A stretch of 64,000 bases of DNA, from contig NC_016133.3 in the NCBI RefSeq assembly GCF_000005505.3, forward strand, positions 58,927,237-58,991,236, read 5' to 3'. The number at the start of each line of letters is the position of its first letter. The first letter of the stretch is position 1. This DNA comes from Brachypodium distachyon. Lineage: Eukaryota > Streptophyta > Magnoliopsida > Poales > Poaceae. Under the pieces are notes generated by a model. That model saw only the letters and a program-made list of their open reading frames with translations, had not been told where the DNA came from and searched no databases. Below, piece after piece: positions 33,601 through 45,000 of this stretch. The translations under genes and the position numbers were made by a program.

Positions 33601-36600
33601 TAACTGAACTCTGAAAGGTTTATTCACTCACTTTAAAACTAATTATTTTCATTGGCCAGGTGCAAATATATTAGGGCGTTGTAATTTCTCTATAATATAG
33701 CAAGTGTTTCATTATTAATTTTGTAAGGACTGTTGTGCTATACTTAATAAAGCTGATCAAATAAATGTTTTCTTCTTCTGTTTGTTCTATCATCATTAAA
33801 TGTTGTAAAGGAAAAATGAGCTACATCAGGTGTCCCAACAAGCGTCAAGTATTCAAGATCTGGCTGAAGTTGTCCGCGCCTCCATATCTATGATGTCCAA
33901 ACAATGGTCTAGTGCTATGAACTTATTTCATGAGAAATTTAGTGCCTTGCCTTCTCTGATAACTGCACATGGTAAGATTGGTTTTCTTATAGACAGAGCC
34001 GTCAAGAATCACGTACCTTGATTCTGCCTCCATTCGTGAAAATTCTAAACTGTTTACAGGGATGGAATCTAGCTCCGAGGATGAGTTTATGAGCCTTTTG
34101 TTTGGGACACATACAAGTCCAGCACTACACCAATTTTTAGTCAGCTCACTTGGTGAAGCGGTATTTGTTGCTATACTATACTAACTTGCATATCTTTTTT
34201 TCCTTAAAAGACATGTCCAAACTTGTCGTTTCATATGTTAAAGGGTCTCAAGAGGATAGCCAAGGCTATTGACAGTGCTGGAACAGAACTTCGTAGTGTT
34301 GTCAGCGAGCATCTTCAGGTCAGCTACTACCATGCCACAACTACATAGATCTATACTGTTGTTTATGTTTTTTTATTTACTTCCAATGGACACTACAGAG
34401 TATATAGGGCAGCTTCACTTTGTGCTATGATCAGTCAATCAGTAAAGTGCCCGTGGTATTGTTAGTGTTTTACTACTTAGGTGACTCAAAGCAGGAAGTG
34501 GTGTTAGTATTTTAGTAATTCCAATTTCTCTCTTCCCCTTCTTTTGTCGGAATACCAGTCATGCCGTTCTTTAATTGCAGGTCATGCCATCTCATTTGGC
34601 TAAACTAAACATGTCTTGATTGTCTTCTACCTTTTTCTAGTTTCTGCTATGAAAATTGAGTTGCTTGCTTATATGTTCTTTGTGTATAGCCTGCAGTCGA
34701 AATTATTTCATTCAGACTTGCAGAACTAAGAGGCCTTGCAAGATGGCGTTCACGATTTCAGAACATTGGGTTAGATGAAAAGCTTATGGATGGTGTAACT
34801 GAGAAGATAGGAATGCTGGTAGTGCAAGTTGAGCGCTTTTCAAGGGTTGCAGCTACTGTTCTTTACCTGGTACACTTTTTTCTTGCTGCATGTTTTTACT
34901 GCCTTCTCAAGCTTTGCTTGAACTTGGGACTTCTGCCCTTAAAATTTGAATCTCCTTCCTGATAAGTTGGCACAGCACCTTTTCCTATATTGTTTTTGCA
35001 TATTCTGTTCTGGTTATTGATTATGCTGTTCCTTTGGGGGTTTATTCTTTAATAGCTTTATTGATTTGTTGACTTTTCAGTTTCAAAATTTCTTCAACTG
35101 GGTCTTGAAGTGTGTTAAGATATTATTAAGTGAACCAACCGACCAAGTTCCACCCGCAAACAGGTTTATCTCTTTTCTCCCTATTGTTCTTCCTTCTCAA
35201 AGCATGAATAAACACCTTGTTACTAAATACCAGGGGATCATCTTTTGCAGTGAACTTGTGGTGATTTTTCTGAAGTTTCTTCTTGATAAGGATCCAATCA
35301 AACAGTTACTTGAAACAGATCAGATATTCGAGTGGGATATGTAAGTAGCATTCCCAATTGTTGATTTTTGTTTGTTCTGCACTGATTGGTCTTCAATTTA
35401 CACTGTGTGTATGCATTTGATTTATAGTACCTATTCACAAGTTGCTATTCAGTCATCTATAAACATAAGTGCATGGTTATATCTGGATACGAGTGGGTTT
35501 TAGCGTTATACTATGGAAGTTTCCATGTATGCGAGGGTTAGCCCTCTGAAGGAATTATGTTTGAAATGTATATCTTTGTTATGGTGTTGCCAACTGCATT
35601 GCTTATCCTGCACTGAATTTAGTTATTGAAGATCTTTGAATGTATGATCTTAGTATATCCTGAAACCGAGAACCAAGCTGTGCTTGGTTGGCTAGATCGC
35701 GTGTCTGCGTGCTCACCCACCTGCTTTGGGCCCAGCCTCCGCAGGGGTGCTCGCTCCTTAATAAAAATGCCCTGGGTGCTAGTTCCCATGGTCGAGTTTT
35801 TTTTAGTATATCGTGGAACCAAAGTGAAAGTGGTCAGAAGTTATTCCGTTATGTAGGGCTTTTGTTCTTTGTATGTAGTCTTTCTTCATGGCTGTAAGAT
35901 TACCTGTTTTTGTCATGATGTGCTGCTGTATTACTATTTATTAATTGTTTTCAATACATTTTTTCAGGGACACAACGAGACATGTTGAGAAACTAGTAGT
36001 TTTTGGAGGATTTACAGACACCCAATTTTTGGAAAGGAGTTTGGTCAAACAATTCACCGAGCTGGAAGAAAGGTTATTCATTTCATTGCTTAAAATTACT
36101 TGCTAGTATCTGTGTCAGATTACTTGAGCTTGACGTTAGTGTGTCAACTCAGTATGCTGTCAGTCAAGTCTCAGCGTATTCACTTTCTACAAGGATAACA
36201 ACTTTAAATATGTTCCTTGTTGCTTAAAACAGTGGATGTTTCCGTTTTGTGAAGTAGTTTTTATGGTACACTAAAAAAGTTTGTTTCCCATTTTTTTCAG
36301 CATGAAGGAGGCTTTCTTGATGCCATTTACCACCATTTCTTCACAAATACATTGTCAAGGATTGCTTCCTCTTTATCCTACTACATCGTCAGATGCCTTA
36401 TCATCAACCTGTGCTCCAGCGTCAATATCATTTTATAAGGTTTATGTTCTCTTTGCTGGTTGCTTCCCAATGCATTAACAACATGGTCCCAACTGAACAT
36501 ACTCGTTGCTTCTTTACATGTTATTCCTGCATTGGATCATGATCAATTGCTGTTCAAAAATCTTAATTGGTTACTCCAATAGCAGGTTGAAGATTCTCAG

Positions 36601-37567
36601 CATAGTGCATCTTCATATAGTTTGACTGACTACATATGCTTCAAGATACCTGATGGATCCTTAAATTTAAGAAATTGCGTTGGTGTGATAAAGAACTTCT
36701 GCGAATCATCTACCTGCAGCAGACCATCACTTTCAGGTTTCCTGTTGCATATACCTGACGAATATGAGTGTGTTGATCTGTCCCTTTACAAGGTATCTCA
36801 TGTTGCATCTGTTGAGGCAACATTTCACTTCTGTACAGTATTATTTCGTATCTTACGAAAGAAACGGTTATTCACAGGATAATCAGGTGGTTTTACTACT
36901 TAGTGGGAGGTCCCTTTCTGAAAGTCCTGTAAGATCTTGGATGGTGATGCTGCAGGCAGATAACTTCTCTTTTTCACCACTCTCAAGGACAGGCCTTGCA
37001 AATTGTTACTTTCTACAAGAACTGGTGGTAAGAATTTTCTTAAATGAGAGCACTGTAAAATGACTTAAAAGAATAACTGTTCAGATCAATAATCAATCAT
37101 TGCACTGGATCTTCAAATTGGTGTATTGACGAGAATCCTTATCTATTAGTGTCCTCATGTGATATTGAGAGCATACATAATCTCGCCAAATGTAGTTCGA
37201 AAATTATGCATGCTTGTAGAAGTTAACCTTACAGGCAAATAGTAATAACATTTGCTAATCTCCTGCACCGAACATGTCTAGGCACTGGAACTCCAATTGG
37301 ACACAGATCATGGAAAAGTCCGAAGCATCCCTCACCCTTTGTCTACTCCGCTGGCAGTCAGTGGTAGGTTGAGCTTATATTTTCGCACGTGAATTGTTAG
37401 TTGCTATGCATGTTACACAACGAGTAATGGATGGAGCTCGCTTTTTCTTTATGTTTGCAGCCTCAAGAGGAGTGGGTTGTGTCTTTTCATCCCGGAGGCA
37501 TGCTTTGGTCTATATCCTTGATGAGGATGAAGATGACGACGAGGATGAAGTTTCTGATATGGAGTGA
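30649..37567 (+). CDS. APC4: Anaphase-promoting complex/cyclosome subunit 4
   Basis: A scaffold subunit of the APC/C, the nuclear ubiquitin ligase that destroys cyclins and securin. 19 exons, 774 residues: 30649-30744, 31156-31267, 31457-31548, 32320-32403, 32632-32871, 33156-33236, 33326-33465, 33811-33971, 34060-34160, 34244-34318, 34690-34869, 35081-35163, 35251-35340, 35968-36072, 36301-36439, 36586-36792, 36878-37027, 37282-37363, 37461-37567. The N-terminus ([20 protein letters not shown]) leads into WD40-like blades at about 33-130 ([36 protein letters not shown]). The helical APC4 domain follows at about 280-480 ([54 protein letters not shown]), then a second beta-rich part and an acidic tail ([15 protein letters not shown]). 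It is complete and unbroken. Introns 3 and 13 host a MITE and a SINE. Confidence 0.94.
31658..31876. mobile_element. Fold-back MITE in APC4 intron 3
   Basis: A 219-bp element with long terminal inverted repeats. The left end GGGTGCGTTCTTTTCGGCTT matches the complement of the right end (GGGCCAGTTCTTTTCGGCTT) except for three bases near the tip. Similarity continues inward through GGACCGGCTTCTC. It has no reading frame. AAT flanks both sides, possibly a 3-bp duplication, so the superfamily is uncertain: the tip resembles hAT-type MITEs but no clear 8-bp duplication is visible. Confidence 0.82.
35660..35802 (+). mobile_element. SINE-like retroposon in APC4 intron 13
   Basis: A 143-bp insert bounded by a perfect 10-bp direct repeat, TTAGTATATC (35650-35659 and 35803-35812). 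It carries GGTTGGCTAGATCGCG (RNA polymerase III A-box-like), GTGCTCACCCACCTG and GGGTGCTCGCTCCTTAAT blocks that recall cereal tRNA-derived SINEs, and it ends in a T-run, as some grass SINEs do. No good B box was found, so tRNA ancestry is inferred. The insertion is well clear of both splice sites. Confidence 0.72.
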
Positions 37568-39091
37568 TTATGAATTTATGATACAGCACCCAGCAGATTC
37601 AGCTTGCCATGTTACAGTGCCGCACAATGTCATACGCTGGGTAAAAGAAGAATGTAATCGCACTGTCATGTGCTGAAAGCAGAGCAAATGGCCGTAGCTT
37701 GCTCTGGTTCTGGGAGCTGTGTTAGATCACGGAGCTGCTGCTACCCGGCGGTGAAACGCTCAACAGTTTGGTCGGGCCTGAAACTCGGGACTTCAGGACA
37801 CTGCACCAGTTTCGTTGCAGTATCTTAAATTTTAAGAAATCATACTTGCCCCAAGAATGATCCTGTATTGGTAATTTAGTAATCGTGAGGTCAGGTGTAC
37901 AGGTTTAGTTGTTGTACTGGTGATTTATTATGCAGGTTAACCTTTTACGTGACTCCAGGATCGAGGGCTTGTTAGAGAACGGTAACTTTTACGGATTGTT
38001 CGTTTTGCAGGAATTTTTTCTACGTGTAGCATTAATTTCATGTGGGAATAGAAATGCAACATTTTTAAGGATTATGTTCAAGTTGATCTAATTTCTAAGA
38101 GTCCTTTATTAGGTGAGACTTCATGAAATTTTTTTAAGGATTGAAGGCGACGTACCAGGTGAAAACCTCTAGTCGGTGAAAACTTTAAAATTTTCAACTC
38201 TATAGATTAGATCTTAAATAATCAAATAGAGGATTATTTGATGAAAACATCAATTTGGTGAGAACTTTGAAACTTTCAACTCTTCCACCTTAAATCTCAT
38301 CGGTTTATTTGAAATAAAGTTGGAAACTTGGATAGAGTCGAAAGTTTCCAAGTTTTCACTGAATAGAGTTTTTCATCCGAAGCGTTGCCTGAATAGAGTT
38401 TTTCATCTGAAGCGTTGCCTTCATATGTATCACGTTCTGATAAAGTAATTCTTTGTTGAACTCATGTCTTAACGAGACATAATACGTCATGTATGGAAAA
38501 GATGTATTGTCAATCATCCATGCTGGTGGCAATAAGAAAATGTGCTAGGTTGCGAATGAAATGCGGTACAATGAAATTTTTTTTGACAAAGTTTTTTTCC
38601 CTACCCGATCGCTACGTTGGGCATGCGCACGAGATCTTAATTTTCTGACCTTATCAATTACATAAGTGCTGAGAGACACCCGCTCCTGCGCACACCCTCG
38701 GACACGCACATTGCCACATGACCGACCATGCTGAATTGTGTAAAATGGTGCCACTGATTAGTCTCGGTGTTGCTGTGCTGTTCATCCTTCCTATTTTTTT
38801 CCTGTTTATTTTGCAATAATTTGACTATAAAAGCTGTCCTTTTGTTAAAAAAAATGCCAATAGGAATCTTTTACTAGCTTGAACCTTTTGATGGGAGGAA
38901 TCAGCCGCGATCCAATGGCTCTGATCTGATTCCGAGTAAAGTATCAGAGAAAAGGAAAACGGAAAACAGAACAAGAAAAAAAAAACGGGTGCATCTCCCG
39001 CATCGCGCACCAGTCTCCTTTCCCAGATCTCCCCGGCCCGCATCTCGCCCAGCCTCCCGCCGGCGAGGGGCGCTCGCCGCTCGCCGCCGCG
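37568..39091. other. APC4 3' region, spacer and RIC1 5' leader
   Basis: No gene seen. Two perfect-length 30-base tandem units lie at 38359-38388 and 38389-38418, differing by one C/T. Around 38175-38285 the motif GTGAAAACTTTAAAATTTTC recurs with changes, suggesting an older AT-rich repeat. The RIC1 leader is probably the GC-rich run from about 39000. Confidence 0.6.
38359..38418. repeat. Two-copy 30-bp tandem repeat
   Basis: The unit begins CTGAATAGAGTTTTTCAT and ends GAAGCGTTGC. Two head-to-tail copies differ at one position. Confidence 0.9.
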
Positions 39092-42000
39092 ATGTACATG
39101 GCGTACGGGTGGCCGCAGTCGATCCCGCTGGACCCGGGCGACTCCGACGGTGGCGTGGTCCTCCTCCGCGTCCTCGGCCGCCTCCTCCTCGCCGTCTGCC
39201 CCGCCTCGCTCCACCTCTGGTCGGCGTCCCAGCACAAGGTCCGCCTCGCCCGCCTCGACCGCTCCCCGGACTCCCTCGCCGCGCACGGCCACAACGCCCG
39301 CGCCGTCTGGAGCCCCGACGCTAAGACCATCGCCGTCCTGGTCAGCCCGCTTGCCCCTCCCTCTCTCCCCATTTTGCTCTGGCTCGCTCTCCGTGCGAAC
39401 CGACTCATCGCGTGTGTACTCTGTGCAGACCTCTTCCTTCTACCTCCACATATACAAGGTGCAGCTCTCGGGGAAGCCGCTGATCGTCGGGGGCAAGCAG
39501 CTCCCTGGGCTTTGCCTCGCCAGTTTGTCCCTAATAATCGTCGAGAAGGTTCCTCTCGGCAATGACATCTCAATAACGTATGGTATCCGCTGTTCCTTGT
39601 CCTCAAAAATGTGATGCAAAATTCCTGCGGGGTGGGGGAGCTAACTTGGAAGTGTGATGTCATCATCTTGCAGGAGCAATTTTGCATGCGACAGCAAAAG
39701 CATGCTCCTCGGACTGTCAAATGGCCACTTGCAGGTTGTGTCCTGGAATGCTGAGGTACATGGAAATGCATACTACTTTTGTTTCTCGTAAGTGGCTCAT
39801 TAGAAGCGAAGTAGCTAAGTCATGTTTGCTTCTCGCTGTGCTATGTTAAGCGTGTGTTGTATGTGTTGTTGTTGCTTGCCAGTTCTTGGACAGCTTCAAG
39901 CTTTGTTGCTCCACATGTTCATCAGAGAAAACCACTGCTGTTGTAGATGCTTTGGTGTTTGATCCACCTAGTTCGAGAGAAAATTCTAATGCAAGGCCTG
40001 CTCCCTGCTGCACAGAGGATTCAGCTATCTTCCATGTTGAGTTGTCGGTGAAGCTAAGACTGCTAGTTGCCTTGTACTCAGACTGTCAGATTGCACTATG
40101 TACGGTCGGTAAGAAGGGATTAAAGCAAACTAGTGGCATCAGAGTAGAGAGATGGTTGAACACTGGTGATGCAATGTGTACTTCTGTGGCTTCCGATCAG
40201 CAGATTCTTGCTGTTGGCTGCAGTAGAGGTGTTGTTGAATTGTATGACCTGGCTGAGAATGCGCGACATATACGCACAGTTTCTTTGTATGATTGGGGGT
40301 GAGTGTCTCATATAGCTATATGTTTTTTTACAAGCTGTTAGAGATTGTAGTACGTGTTGCATTGAAGTTCAGAGTTCTGAAGACCTAATTTTCTAGCAAC
40401 TGATTGCAAAGTCGTACTGATTTAGGACACCTGCTCGAATAAAACACTAGAAAAAACAATAAGGTCTTTATCTCCGGGTGTTATAAATTCAGTAAAATTC
40501 GGAAGACCTGGCTGTATGGGTTAAGTACTTAACGCGAATATTGTTTTCTTGCGGTTAGGCTTGAACATTTTGTTTTTCTCTGAATGGCCAGTGATTTACT
40601 TACTCCGTTCCTAAATATATGATGTTTTAACTTTGTCCTAAGTCAAACTTCTTAAACTTTTACCATATAGAAAAATTTACCAATATCTACAACCCCATCT
40701 TATGTTTAGGAACAGAAGTAGTAACATTTAGTCTGTGGTTCATGACTGATGTGTAATTAGGTCAACTTACCCAGCAATGCTTTTCAGTTATTCTATTGAA
40801 GCTGAGATAACTGTTCTTTTTCTTGGGTAAAAATTTGTAGGTATTCAGTGGAAGATACCGGTCCTGTTACTTGTATATCTTGGACGCCTGACAATTGTGC
40901 TTTTGCAGTTGGATGGAAATTTAGGGGACTTACTGTTTGGTCTGTATCTGGGTGCCGGTTAATGTGCACAATTCGTCAAGCCGGATCTAATTCTGCTTCA
41001 TCTCCAATGGTTAAACCTAACGCCCAAAAATTTGAGCCTCTAATGGGCGGGACATCACACATTCAATGGGGTGATTATGGATATAAACTGTTTGCAGTTG
41101 AAGAAAGCTTGTCAGAAAGGGTTCTTGCTTTCTCATTTGCCAAATGTTGCCTAAACAGAGGACTTTCAAGCACGACATATACTCGCCAGATTCTTTATGG
41201 CGAAGATAGAATCCTATTAGTGCAACCTGATGATACTGATGAACTTAAGATGCTGCACCTTAATGTTCCAGTTAAGTGTTCAGTTTCACAAACTCTTGAT
41301 ATGTTTCTGAGGCAAAAAAGTACTGCAACTATGTTGACTCATGGCTCCATATAATGATTGTCTTTTGTAAGTAGGTCTCCTATAGTTCACAGAACTGGCC
41401 TGTTCAGCATGTAGTTGCAAGCGATGATGGTATGTACTTGGCAGTTGCTGGCTCTCATGGCCTAGTGCTGTATGATTTGCGCAATAAAAGGTGGCGGTTT
41501 TTTGGGGATGTTACTCAAGAGCAAAAGATTCAATGCAAAGGCTTGTTGTGGCTGGGTAAAGTAGTTATCGTATGCAACTATGTTGAATCATCAAACACGT
41601 TAGTCTCACTTCCTTACCTTTTTTTTTTCTATCTGGTTGTCGTCTCAAGTCTGAGATTTTCTAGTTGAACACATGGCAGCTCTCTATCTATAATGTTATA
41701 TATGCGAACCGAGTTTCATGTTATGAATCTCATGGTGCTTGAAACTGACATAAATACTGGTTGAACTGCATAGTTTGCTAATATATCCAAAATTCCTCAG
41801 TAATATTTCTGTTCTTAGGGCTTTGTTACTTATGCAGATACCATGTTTTTTCTCTTGTGTGTATGACTTGCTATTTTTAGCATTTACCTAATCACGTGCT
41901 TGTTACATTTGTCGTAGGTACGAGCTTCTGTTTTTCCCAAGATATCACCTTGACCATAGCTCCTTACTTTATCGAAAACCACTGCTTGGTAGACCCATTG

Positions 42001-45000
42001 TCATGGATGTCTTTCAGGACTACATTCTTGTTACCTACAGTCCATTTGATGTGCATATCTTCCATGTGATGATCTCGGGAGAACTGTCACCTACCAGTAG
42101 TCCAGTTTTACAGGTGAGGTGAAAAGTTTGCTTCCCCAATGCATAATGTGTTGTCAGGTTCTATCTGATAATGTGCATTTGTCTACGATTGAACAGCTCT
42201 CAACAGTTAGAGAACTTTCAATCATGAGTCCAAAGGGCCCACCTGTTTCAATGCGATTGATTCCTGAACCAACTGACGAAGGAGAGCTGAAGAGGGATAC
42301 TGATGGATCTTCTGATTTGTTATCCCAACAACCTTCAAGGTATACTTTAACTGAAATGTTGATTGATCATATTCTCCTTGTTTTTTTACTTAATTAGCCA
42401 TATATCAGATGTTTGATCTTGCGGGTGAATGGCGAACTTTCTGTGCTGGACATGGACGATGGACATGAACAAGCACTTACGAATTCAGTTGAACTCTTTT
42501 GGGTCACTTGTTCTCAAATGGAAGAGAAGGGTAATCTTATCAAAGAGGTTTCATGGCTTGACTATGGCCATCAAGGGATGCAGGTTAGTTATAATTGTAT
42601 TCTTTTGCATACATTATTTTTTGGGCATATATGTTTCTTTTTCAAAATTTGCTTTCTATCCTTTTATGCAGAAGCTGCTTTGTTGCAGGTATGGTACCCG
42701 TCACATGGAGCAAATCCTTTTAGGCAAGAAGATTTTCTGCAGGTATGAAGCTTAGATCATGCCATGGTTTTGGTATCCTCTTTGAGTTTTCCCACCTACT
42801 TGTTGTGAAATATTTATTTTATTTATTAGCAAATCTATTTATGGATGCAGTAATATTTTCATATCCTGATCTTCTTCCTGAAAGTTTTATTAAAAACTGG
42901 TAATATTATAAATTGGAACTGAGCACATCTGATTTGATTCTGTAGTTGGATCCGGAGCTTGAGTTTGATCGTGAGGTGTATCCTCTTGGTCTTCTTCCAA
43001 ATGTTGGTGTGGTTGTTGGTGTTTCTCAGCGAATGTCCTTTTCAACCGCAGAGTTCCCATGCTTTGAGCCTTCTCCTCAAGCACAAACAATATTGCATTG
43101 TTTGCTACGGCATCTCCTTCAGGTAACAGCAAGCCCAAGCAAGTCTTTAGTATATGCTCTCTATTTCATTCTAGTTGACACTTATGTAGACAAAGGCAAT
43201 CTTTAGAAACTCTTGCACTAATCTGATGAGAACAGAAAAAATGCGAGATTTTCTCATTAGTCAAGGTTTTTTTAGGCTCCTAGCAGTGCATCCACAGTGA
43301 GATCGTACCTTCAGATTAGTGTTGGTACACAGCCAATTAAAAAAATAGGACGTGTGCTTCAAGTTTGACGAATATTGTGTAAGCATTGCTACACGCATCC
43401 AAAGTGAGGTGACTTCATTTTGTTGTTTTACTGACATAATTTGCTAAGTTGACCTATGAAAATGTGCCTGTTAATTCATCGATGTCTCTGGTAGTCCTTG
43501 TCTTTTGCAACTCATTTTATAATTTTCTAGGGCCCGCCGCTGAACCCAGAATAACAAAGGTATGACAGGGAATCGGTCATACTTGTTCTTTTCTCTCGTT
43601 TAGTCACTCCATATGACAAAAACTTTGTTAAAGTCTAACATGTTTGTAACCAATGTGCCATCCCTTGGAACATTTGGAGAAATATTCAATACATTAGGCA
43701 TAATGCTGTGTTAATTTCTTTTTGACTGTTGTATTGTGATATTTGGTCTTGCTGTATTGCACAGCAGGATTTTTTTTAAAATACATATTTAACTTAACCA
43801 TTGAGAAAAGATGCTCTCGCCTAGAGTAAACTAGGTTCGATGTCTTGGCAAGATGAATTTTGTGGCTTTTTACAATGAAAGTTATGTTTACAACATGCTT
43901 TTATTGGGGTACTTGCATCAATTTTTGTAATTTGGGTCTGGTGCAGCTATGCATAATATGCCAATTGCCAAGTTTGTAAATCATTTTCTTGTGCCTCTAA
44001 ATTTACTGTTTAATTATATTGTTGTGAAACAGAGAGACAAACATGAAGAAGCTTTACGTTTGGCAAACTTGTCAGCAGAGAAACCTCACTTTTCTCACTG
44101 TTTAGAGTGGCTTCTGTTTACGGTATTTGATGCAGATATATCTAGGTATTTTGATTCTGACTTTCACTATCTTTGTACAGTTGTACTACATATTTGCAGT
44201 ATGTGGCTAAAACAAAGATGGACACATGTCATGGTTCCTTGTGTAAAATTTTTAAAGCGCTTTCATCTGGATCACTATCTTTAGAGTGTCACTTTTTTGA
44301 CCAAGTTGCTAGCTCTTATTCCATAGTTGCTGAAATAATGTATTGCCTAACTTTTTCTGATATGGCCACTTTACTAATTGCAGGCCAAGTACTTCAAAAA
44401 ACCAAATTTCACCAAAAAGTGAATCTCCAAAGAGATCCCTTCTAGAGAAGACATGTGACCTACTTCGGAATTTTTCTGAATATATGGATGTTGTAGTCAG
44501 TGTTGCTAGGAAAACTGATGGTCGACACTGGGCAGATCTTTTCTCTGCAGCTGGGCGATCCACAGAGTAAGTTTGCAGCCTTTTTGTTTGAATTATGCAT
44601 CCCTTGTAGTTTCAATGGCTAGATTTTTGTGCTCCTGTAATTATGTAGGTGTGCAACTCTTGCTCTTAGCAATTGCCATACATCAACTTGAATTTTGCAC
44701 CCTTGCATGGAACTGTTGTCTGTTGGTGTCCATCCACAAGAACCATAACTGTATAATGAGGTGGCAAAATTCATTGTTGATTCTGTTGACTTGCTAACCA
44801 AAGCTACCATAGACTACTGTCTAGTGAGGTGGCAAAGCTATCATTCTTAATTGTATAGGAACCGCTCAGGGATTTGAGCGAACTGGCCACTTTCTTAGTT
44901 TTTGGAAGTTATAGATGTCATCTGATTTGTCTCAGCAGTCATTTTATCATTGTATTGATTCCTCATTGATGGATATAAATACTCGTAGAAAAACGACGAT

